Part shown: piece after piece, positions 55,564 to 64,000 of the stretch
How the letters are laid out: every line of letters starts with the position of its first letter
Numbering within the stretch: the stretch's first letter is position 1
Assembly (NCBI RefSeq): GCF_019097595.1
Contig: NC_080710.1
Coordinates: 29,336,780 to 29,400,779 of the forward strand
DNA length: 64,000 bases
Reading direction: 5' to 3'
DNA from: Hemibagrus wyckioides
Taxonomy: Eukaryota; Chordata; Actinopteri; Siluriformes; Bagridae
The notes under the pieces: model-generated
What the model was told of the DNA's origin: nothing
Database searches by the model: none
Seen by the model: only the letters and a program-made list of their open reading frames with translations
Made by a program: the position numbers and the translations under genes

Positions 55564-55790
55564 AGAGAGCCATTTATTTATGCACTAATTTTCCCGCCTT
55601 TGTGATGGATGGCTTTCTTATTGTGCCATTTGGGCCTTTGAAAAATGTTCTCTGGAGCAGAAGAAATTGCCAGCTTCCATATCATACAAATCCGGCTCTC
55701 AGCTAGAGCAATCAGCATGCTGAGTGCCCGTTTTTTGAGACATTAGATCTTCATTCAGATCTCAGGGGCAAATCGAATCGAGATGCACCC
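55564..55790. promoter_or_regulatory. Candidate conserved non-coding element
   Basis: Dense non-repetitive text: TTATTTATGCACTAATTTTC, CCGCCTTTGTGATGGATGGC, TTATTGTGCCATTTGGGCC, AATCAGCATGCTGAGTGCC. It includes SOX-like ATTGTG and TAAT cores and has no open frame. Of all blocks in the window, this looks to me most like a deeply conserved vertebrate enhancer. Confidence 0.33.
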
Positions 55791-56929
55791 AAAGGACGTG
55801 ATTTGGAGAATATGACAATTTACAATTTCCCAATTTTGGTGTCACGGCTCTCTAGGGTGCTCGACATTTCCACACTTTCTCGACACTTCGGACTCGTGTG
55901 AAAGTGTGAATTGAAAGTGTGTATCAAAACACTAGAGCTCGCATACATGATACGTGAAAAGAAAAAAAAAACAGCCAGATCAATAATCCGACCTGAAATC
56001 TGTCAGGTGTCAGGAGTTATAAAACCAAGTCAAGATCAGTTTCAAGTCTTGAATCTGGTTTGCTTTCTTCTTGAGATTCGGAAACGATCCATATTTGAAG
56101 GTTTTAAGCAGTTTTGCCAGTGGTTTAGTTTCCTGTAAGTCTTCCTGTGCTTAAAAAAAGGTCCAAATAGAAATAATTCTTTCAGAAAAATAGAAATAGA
56201 AATAAAAAAAAAAACAATCACATACTTTTGATGTGTAATAATGCGTAATAATAAGTAATAACATGATATGTAATGCGCTGATGTGAAAAAACACAAGATG
56301 AATCCAAATGAATAAAAGAAAACGAGGTGAAAGAATAGCTGAATCGTGTATGACAGGCACTGGTGGAAAAATCAAAAGTGAAAAATACATTTTTAAAAAA
56401 TGTGAAAAACGTGCACTTTTCTGCTGTTTATTTGTTTCAGGAGGTATATTTGCTCGGCTTGAGCCGTACAGCGTAATAGACACAATTAAAAGTTCTTCCT
56501 GTTCTTGCTTCCAGTCCGTCACTTCAAAGCCAACTTTCCGGAGTCTTTCTTGTTCCTCTACGAATTCTCAGATCAAAATATTTATACGTGAAAGTGTGTC
56601 AAAGACAAAACCCTACAAAAAAAGGTGGCGTGACAAACAAAAGAGGAGTGTCACTGAAAGAATGAGGGAGAGAAACTTTCATCCTAAAGGCTCGAGCCTT
56701 TCAAGTTTCCTTTATCCTTTCTTTTCAGATTAGGCCGGGTGTCAGGGGCGCTCCGAGGGCCTCGCTTCTTATTACATTATTTCTGGGTGAAATGGATGCA
56801 CAACCTGAATAGAATCATTAAACTTCGCTAGTTACAGGAATGCGTCAGAGCCGGAGCCGCGGCCCGCCTCGAGATGAAAAAAAAAAACAAAAACACAAAA
56901 AACGCCGGGCCGGACTCATTGCTCCTGCG
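55791..56929. other. No gene seen
   Basis: A plus-strand frame at 56,308-56,733 and shadows exist without domain evidence. Lys- and Ser-rich composition follows local base bias. Confidence 0.4.
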
Positions 56930-57190
56930 AAACGTTTAATATGCCATGAAAAGATATGACATCAATCCTCGCAAAAACACAAGGGAGAAATGAATGATGC
57001 CTTTGTGACTCCGGACATCAATCATGCTCAATACTCGGCGAAACAATGAAGTTTTGTTTGCATTTCAGAGGTGACAAACAACGCAAAGTGACTAGCCTAA
57101 CGTTGTCAATTTCCATTACTCAAGACCTGAAGCAAATCAGAATTAAAACTGTGGCCCGGTTGCTAGGCAGCGGAGTTCTCTTGACATGGT
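56930..57190. promoter_or_regulatory. Candidate conserved non-coding element
   Basis: Unique text with AAAAGATATGACATCAATCC, GACATCAATCATGCTCAATA and GTTGTCAATTTCCATTACTC, and paired ATCAAT words typical of TALE/HOX-type sites. It ends in GGCCCGGTTGCTAGGCAGCG, an RFX-like X box (GTTGCTAGGCAG). No open frame. Confidence 0.33.
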
Positions 57191-57989
57191 GGTTAGTTTC
57201 TTTCATCGCATGACAAGAGGCGAGTGAAAGGAGTTTTGAAAAAGTTACTAAAAGTGCAGGGAGGAGGAGGAGGACGAGGACGAGGACGAGGAGGAGGAGG
57301 AGGAGGGGGATAATTGGTGGCTCTGGATTGTTGTAGCGGCTCTTGTGTGGAAACTTTCAGAGCGTGGAGGAAAGAGCGAGTTGGACACGCAAAAATTTCA
57401 ACTCTTGTACACAAACTTGACCCGACGACATTGATGGACTTCAATAGCTCATCATGTGGAGTGCCGGGCCTGTGAGGATAACCTACACACACACACACAC
57501 ACACACGTGCGAGTTGATACGACTGAACATGTACTAGGTAACTTAACATTTTACAGAAAAAAGAAAAACTACTCTTTGGGAATAAATATTCAGATCGATA
57601 TCTTTGTTCATTTTAAGGACACGAGTCAAAAACGGTTCTGATTCATACGACAGTGGGAAAAAAAAGAAAGAAAGAAAAAATGAAGGGTAATTGTTAAGTA
57701 AACATCAGGAATAGAGTCATCTTTTCTTCCTCGGTGCTTCCTAACTCTCTAAATAAAGTGCTCACTAAAGTGTAAAAGGGAGCAATTAATGCAGGCTTAA
57801 CACACTCCTGCGTATTTACAGTAGCTTTTTTGTGCTTGTTCTTCCACTCTGACTTCCTATGAATTAAATAAAGAAAGGAGCGAGACGAGGAAAAGGAATA
57901 AAGCGGGGAGAGAAAGAAAGAGAAAAGGCAGAGGGGGAACAAAGATTGAGTCTGAAGAATGGGGGGTTGTTTAGACGCTCGAGGTGCAG
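57191..57989. other. No gene; (GGA)n and AC tracts
   Basis: GGA/GAC repeats at 57,260-57,307, AC at 57,484-57,506. No supported exon. Confidence 0.45.
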
Positions 57990-58245
57990 CGAGGTGCTCG
58001 GCTCCATTGTGAGGACACCGTCTCTCTCATTATGGCCTCTCAATCAAGACTGCAGCTCACAGGAAGCCTCCGGAAAGCCCATCTGCCATAGCTAATCTAG
58101 AGGGGGAGCGGCGGGCACAGCGGCTAATGCCCCCGCTACCCTCGGCCGCTTTCTTCACCCCTCCGCCGCCGCACCCGGATCAGCCAAAGCCCATTAAAGT
58201 AAATAATGGACAGAAATGACAGGCTTAGCGCGGATAGGGGAAGAA
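57990..58245. promoter_or_regulatory. Candidate conserved non-coding element
   Basis: A GC-rich, non-repetitive block with CTCATTATGGCCTCTCAATC, CATCTGCCATAGCTAATCTA and CATTAAAGTAAATAATGGAC. It contrasts with AT-rich flanks and lacks exon structure. Confidence 0.3.
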
Positions 58246-59604
58246 GTTGAAGGCCGACTTGAGCCGGGATCTCTGATTAATCGAGAAAAGCATTTGGGAG
58301 AAGGAGAGATTTTGGAGAAAAAAAAAAAAAGAGGGCGGGGGTGACCTCAGCTTGAATTCCTCGACCCTTAGGTTGTTAAACTTAGCTTACCTTCAAAGGC
58401 GTGAGACGTCTATTAGCTAGTCGCGCTTTGGAGAAGCTGCCAGTGGGTCCTGAGGGTCGTTCAGTTAAGTCTGTCTCAGAGCATGAGTTCAGATCTTTAA
58501 GGGGACCGAACGTCCTCACGAAGGTAGGAATGTCAGACGGCTTCGACCTTGCGTGGACGTTTGGCTGGACATCACATAAAAAATGCTCTTTTGGAAATAA
58601 ATAATAAAAAATAAATAATTAAATAAAAATGCCTGAGGTAAAGGTTAAATTTTGGTGTAGCATACTATTAATTTGCTGCATAAATAATTTTGTTATAGTA
58701 AGACAAATGTGTGTGTGTGTGTGTGTTATAGTAATAATAATGATAATAAATGATAGGTACAGATCAAGCTCATGCACACCTAGAGCTTACAAACAGATTT
58801 TGTTTATTAATTCATTTATTAATATTTTATTATTAATTAATTAATTCGATTTTTTAAAAATTTTATTATCACTTCATAAACCTTTAGATCTTTACTTCCT
58901 CAGATGTTCAAACATAGCACAAACATTCACGTAAATAAAGTTAGATTTGTCTGAGCTGTTAGCATCATGTTGTGGGTTTCTAATCTTTACACGAAAGAAT
59001 AAACACCTGATGCCGTGTTTAATAGAAAAAAACAATGGACTACGGTGTGGTGTGATGTCATCTGAAGTGGACGCTGATTATTTTCCTTGCGCCGTGATGA
59101 CCTCTTACACCAGTGTCCCAACGATGACTTTTTATCCATTTCTAGTTACACATAAACAGTCGTATAAACAGTCACTCCTTCACCATCTTCCCGTATATTT
59201 ACTCTCTCAGAAGAAAAATTAAAAGGAAAATATCCTAAAGACTTTCCTGTGGAGGAAAAACAAAGCTCTGACACTGGAGACTCCTTCCTTATCTACATAA
59301 TAAACTCGCCCTTGTAGAAAACAGCACCAACCTTAATGATCAGCTTTCTTTTAAGAGTATGTTTTTCTAGTTACTAGGATCTGATTAGGTATACATGTCA
59401 TTAGAATGGTAGAAATAAAAGCGTTAATATAAAGCTAGGATTTGAATAAGAGCCAGATCTACTGTCCGTGCTGATCTTATAGAAAACTATTCGACCAATC
59501 AGATTAGAGAATTCAATATCGATGTTGTATTAAGTGCTTTAACGTTGAACCACAATGAACATCGGCGGGGCATCAGTGTACGGCGTCCTCGGATGTTTTG
59601 TAGC

Positions 59605-59635
<31 letters not shown>

Positions 59636-61164
59636 CCCGAGTTCTGTCAGGGATTTAATGCGAGCTGTCATCCAGTGCATTTCCACAAGATTATGTCGAG
59701 CAGTTCCACCTCGGCTTAACTTACTGTTCAAATTGCTTATACGTCTGTGAATGAATTGGAATGCTAAACAGGAAGATTCTCACTGAGCGAAAGAGCGAAT
59801 CGCTAACTTACAGCTATCCTACGTAGTCACATTGCATGACATACATACTCTATATACGGAAAAGATATATATATATATATATATGAAATAAAAATGCGAG
59901 TACGTTTCAAAGGCCCGGCTCCTATCTTCAAGGGAGAATGAAAGAGGAAACAAGGGAGAACAACATGAGAGAAGTTGGAGCTGTGAGATGTAATGAAGTA
60001 TTTAAGATCTCCAGAATGTTTTATTGACAGAAAAAAAAAGCGATATAATACAAGGGAGGCTGTCAGGTCTCGAGAGGAACGCTTAAGGTTTGTTTTTCAG
60101 AAGTGTTTTAATGGTATCGATTTTTGTTGTTCAATGAAGCGTGTGAAGTGTGACAGGTTTATTGAACAGATACGGTTCGGAAAGTGTGCGGTGGAAGCGG
60201 CTGTGTTTCGTACACATGCTCTTTAATATGATATGGAAGGGGAAAAAAATAAAATGGGAAAACAGTAGAAGAAGAAGAAGAAGAAGAAGGAGGAGATGGA
60301 TGAAACTTTCCTCTCAGACTGAAAGATGGACAGATGCGAGCTGGTACCTGAGGAGGATATAGGAACAAGATATCGATCGTGAGGTGAGATTTGTGTTTGG
60401 TTCGAAACTTTCCTCTTCAGACGTTCTCTTTATTTTCACAACCTCAGGTATGCTTATTTCCCCAGAGACTGAGTGCGTGTTAGGACTTCAGTCACCAGTA
60501 GAGGCCTCCCATGCTTTGTGCAAGCTTCAAGTGGTCTATTTCTGACCAGGACACTGGAATGCTTACTCACATCTCGTTCTTGCCATGTCAGACCTGCAAA
60601 TTCAGTGGAAAAAGTAGGGTTTGATAAGAAGCAGAAAAGCATCAATATGGCAATTGATACGGTAATAAATAAATGTGGAGAGGTGGATTCTGGTGATGAG
60701 AATGCTGGAACATGAGCAATTATAGTGAGTGTGAAATGTCTGAACCTCTAATTACATAACATAGAAAATGAGAACATCTAATTGATGATATGCTACAAAT
60801 ATGGAAGCAGCTACTTCTTATAATTAGTTAGATAACGATGACCAGATGTCACGCAAAAATAGATGAATTTCGTTGAATTTTATACAAATCGTAAGGAAAG
60901 GTTTAAACTTAAACCCCAAGCTTTAATCCATAACATTGCATTTCAAGTCAAATTGCATTTTTCCATATAAGAAATTCAATATCAAGTATATATATATATA
61001 TATATATATTATACATAGTCGTGTCTCGTCTAAACACTGAATTCCTTTGATTTTCCCCGTTACACCCCAAATAAAGCAGTTTCTCGACCCCGTTTTTCTC
61101 CAATAAACGTAACCCTCTGTATCAAAGTGCTCTGTATCACGACTAATCCCTGGTCTTGGTGAAC
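58246..61164. other. No gene; microsatellites
   Basis: GT at 58,709-58,726 and 59,608-59,636, AT at 59,867-59,884 and 60,987-61,008, GAA at 60,267-60,288. Frames are short and mutually overlapping. Confidence 0.4.
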
Positions 61165-61320
61165 CCGAGGCCGTGGTGTTTGTGTGCTGGCACCGTGCCA
61201 GTGGGCGTCACCGAGTCGGCCTCCCTCTCGCTCCCGACACAGCCGCTGCTGTCATTTCTATATCTGTTGTCATGGTGATGCAGCAACAGGGAGCAAAATG
61301 GCAGTGTAACCTCTGGCATT
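61165..61320. promoter_or_regulatory. Candidate conserved non-coding element
   Basis: GC-rich unique text with GTGCTGGCACCGTGCCAGTG, an NF1-like inverted repeat TGGCACCGTGCCA at 61,189-61,201, and GTTGTCATGGTGATGCAGCA, an RFX-like half site with a MAF/AP-1-like part. No open frame. Confidence 0.28.
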
Positions 61321-62039
61321 CAGCATGGGGAGTTTAACTAAAGGTCTGTAGACTCAGCTGACCCTGTGGACCACGATCATGCTCAGAGCACAGAGGACAT
61401 TTTTGATATAAATATATAAAATAATGGTGACACAAGTTAGGAATAAAACACTTCGGGGGTGTGATATAAAAGGAAAATCATCAAAAAAGGGGAATGTGTA
61501 GTGACTTTTTGAGATGAACCCAGATGAACATGTGTTTTTTTCATTTTTAACAAAGCAATTTGTCACTGATTACCATTTTTAATGTATTCAAAATGAATAC
61601 TTTTTTATCCATGTATAGTTACACTTGACACATTGCAGATATTCAAGCATTTTTGTTTTATCTTTCTGTTGAAGTTAAAATGACGGAATATGCAGCTTGT
61701 CATGTCATGAAGACTTTCCTGTGGGGGAAAACCTCCACTTTGACACTGGAGACTCCTTCCATAAATGTTTAATCAACAACCCCATATCAAAGGTTAGACT
61801 TGTTTTAAGAAATGAACCGATATACGTACGTGAACCCAAACCACCACGAGTTCTGGTGTGGGAAAACCTCACAGCCTTCTGTCCAATCAGATTTGAGAAT
61901 TAAATTTAGCACTACAGTCCTAAGCATGTTTAATCTCTTATGGGTTACGCTAATATGGCCTTACAGTGGCTTTTAGGAAATGATATCACAATGAACCGTC
62001 TCTAAAGCCTTAAGGATGAAGGAAGAGTTTGTGTATTTG
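61321..62039. other. No gene seen
   Basis: Unique AT-rich text. AGACTTTCCTGTGG with GACACTGGAGACTCCTTCC near 61,710-61,760 also occurs near 59,240-59,290, indicating a small old duplication. Confidence 0.4.
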
Positions 62040-62400
62040 GGTAATTTAGAGGCAATAAAAGGCTCTTTGATTAGGCCGTCAGAGTTTCCTTAATGAAGTG
62101 AGCTTCTTGGTGGTGGGGGGAAGTGTGTATGTGTGTGTGTGTGGGGGGGGGGTGGATTAGTGGGTGAATGTGCCACACACACCTGATAGCTCTCGAGACG
62201 CGAGCGCACAAGAGGCGAGGTATTTTCATGACAATCCGACAATGCCGGAGAAACGTGCGCCATCAGCCTCTGTGGCAAGGCACTGAGGCAGAGAAGAGGA
62301 ACAGGCTCGCCGATGAAGACGTCGACGTTATTAAAATCAAATCTAGAGCCTTCCACATGTCTAATGACGAGAGCTCAGCGAGGCTGTCGGAGAATCGAGA
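62040..62400. promoter_or_regulatory. Candidate conserved non-coding cluster
   Basis: TAATTTAGAGGCAATAAAAG, GGCTCTTTGATTAGGCCGTC and GTTTCCTTAATGAAGTGAGC precede a GT/G tract at 62,126-62,152. Non-repetitive text with TTTTCATGACAATCCGACAA follows. A plus-strand frame overlaps but has no family features. Confidence 0.25.
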
Positions 62401-63199
62401 AGGGAAAGGAAGGTTTCTTTTTGGCTCGGTGCCCAGCTCTTACTCAAGCAGAACTACAGCTAACTTCTTCCTGAACCATTACTTCATCCCTTTACTTATT
62501 AAAACTTAACACCAGGAAGTACATTTACTTGTATTTTTTTTTTTGTAATTTTACGAATGTCTAATTATGGCTATGATCATTTTCCCTAAAACTCTCCTGG
62601 CCAAAAATGAAGTCTCCCATTTTTCATCATCTACAAACATGTATTTTCTCATAAACACAAATTAACCCGTAGCAAGCCCTTTATTTTTTTTTTTGATCAC
62701 ATGACATATTGATATAAATTAGCTATGGGCCTGTGTGTTGAGGCTGTGCAGGGCGTGATCGATCTGTGGGAAAATAAATATCTATTCACTCAAAGCGCAC
62801 TGTTTAGTATTGTTTCCTCCTCCCCTACGGAGCGAGTGTAAAATCTAATAAAGGAGATCCGAGAGAGAGCACTTTGATCAGGGATTCTTCAAACACGGAA
62901 AAGATCACATGGGAAAGGACTGCGGATCTTAGAAGTTCATAATGCCAATGTGTGAAGGGGTTTAGCCTTTAAGTGCCAAACACATCCAAAGAAGTAAGTT
63001 TATTAACCCTATCTAGCTGTGGATCTCTGCACTTCCACAGGAAATCGGCATCGGGAACACATGTGGTGAATGTGAAGAATTTCTCCTCAAGGCAAATCAA
63101 GCTCTTCGTTTTTTTCTGCACATAGGAAATAAGAGGAATCTCTGATATTTGTACTTAATGCTTTGTCCTGTATATATTTAGATATCTTTTTTTTTCTTT
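62401..63199. other. No gene seen
   Basis: Unique. The patch 62,790-62,960 (GCACTGTTTAGTATTGTTTC, AAATCTAATAAAGGAGATCC) is enhancer-like in style but unsupported. Confidence 0.35.
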
Positions 63200-63305
63200 C
63201 CTATTTATTTTTTTACTTATTTGGCCTTTTTTCTTGTGTTCTATTTATTTATTTACTTATTTGGCCTTTTTTTCTTGTGTTCTATTTATTTATTTATTTA
63301 TTTCA
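63200..63305. repeat. About 41-bp tandem duplication
   Basis: CTATTTATTTATTTACTTAT followed by TTGGCCTTTTTTTCTTGTGT occurs twice in tandem and is followed by a TTTA run. Confidence 0.85.
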
Positions 63306-63375
63306 GGGTTTTTTGGGGGGTCTTTTTAAATCTCTTTTTCCACATAGGAAATCTGAGGAATGTCTGATATTTGTA

Positions 63376-63790
63376 CTTAAAGGAGAAGTTCACTTTCAGA
63401 ACAAAAATCTCCAAATAATTTCCTCACCCCCTCGTCATCCAAGATGTTCATGTCTTTCTTTCTTCAGTTGGAAAGAAATGATGTTTTTTGAGGAAAATAT
63501 TTCAGGATTTTTCTCCATATAGTGGACTTCAATGGTGCCCTGAGTTTGACCTTCAAACTATAAATGCATTTTAAATGCAGCTACAAAGCGTTCTAAACCT
63601 CGATCCCAGTCCAGGAAGAAGAGTCTTATCTAGCGTAATGATTAGACATTTTCATAGAAAAATTAAAAATTGTATACTTTTTGACCACAAAAGCACTAGC
63701 ACTAGCTCTGGGATGTGCGTCGTACTACGTAATCACATCGGAAGGCCATGTGTGATGTAGGCCGAGCTACAGACCCAGTGTTTACACTGT
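63376..63790 (+). repeat. Dispersed teleost repeat remnant
   Basis: AAAGGAGAAGTTCACTTTCA, CGTCATCCAAGATGTTCATG, CTCCATATAGTGGACTTCAA and GAAGAGTCTTATCTAGCGTA are successive parts of a repeat I recognise from cyprinid and catfish genomes. Its class is uncertain, possibly a non-autonomous DNA transposon. The frames in it are not genes. Confidence 0.65.
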
Positions 63791-63872
63791 AAAGTCAAAT
63801 GCTCTTTAACAAAAAGGTACATATAAGTTTGTGTCATGACACATGCACTTCGGAGCGGTCCTCCTTCTCCAC

Positions 63873-63946
<74 letters not shown>
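63873..63946. repeat. (GATA)n microsatellite
   Basis: About eighteen GATA units. Confidence 0.97.
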
Positions 63947-63947
<1 letters not shown>

Positions 63948-64000
63948 CTTACTCACTTAACTCTTTCCATACTTACGAACTTCCTTTCTTACTTACTTCC

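Overview
The window is vertebrate nuclear DNA, almost certainly from a ray-finned fish and most likely an otophysan such as a catfish. Three things point there: several families of tRNA-derived fish SINEs, degenerate Tc1/mariner and hAT transposons of well-known teleost types, and very abundant GATA, CTGT, AC, ATAAA and TTTTC microsatellites. I see no bacterial-style gene organisation, CRISPR array, rRNA or functional tRNA. Species assignment is inference.

Layout. 1-1.4 kb is a 50-bp minisatellite. 2.9-10.3 kb is a patchwork of SINEs and Tc1-like remnants. 10.4-12.5 kb holds the only convincing intact gene: a TATA-less, CpG-containing promoter (NRF1 palindrome, GC box, CRE-like site, E-box palindrome) followed by one long open frame for a coiled-coil protein built from six tandem 67-residue repeats. 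It stops inside an (ATAAA)n tract that abuts a SINE. 14.5-20.1 kb is a decayed 38-bp minisatellite interrupted by a broken hAT transposon. 21.8-25.9 kb is a degenerate GCTAGC-rich satellite in two blocks, with a palindromic Tc1 derivative between them that itself carries a nested hAT MITE with an 8-bp target duplication. 27.5-33.8 kb holds more Tc1 and SINE remnants and a two-block CTGT-rich minisatellite.

36.8-40.9 kb holds two diverged direct copies of one segment. On the minus strand they contain short transmembrane-coding pieces that resemble the last two membrane segments of fish MS4A proteins. One copy is open and the other is broken by a stop, so this is probably the relic of an MS4A-like gene cluster. 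From about 42 kb to the end I find no gene. That part is unique sequence with many microsatellites, an AT-rich block at 46.9-48.4 kb, and several blocks that look like conserved non-coding enhancers (50.2, 52.1, 53.7, 55.6, 57.0, 58.1, 61.2 and 62.0 kb). It reads like a gene desert next to a developmental regulator, but without alignments that remains a hypothesis.

The elements do not form one operating system. The parts most worth checking are the 67-residue-repeat gene, the MS4A-like exons, and the nested transposon structures.
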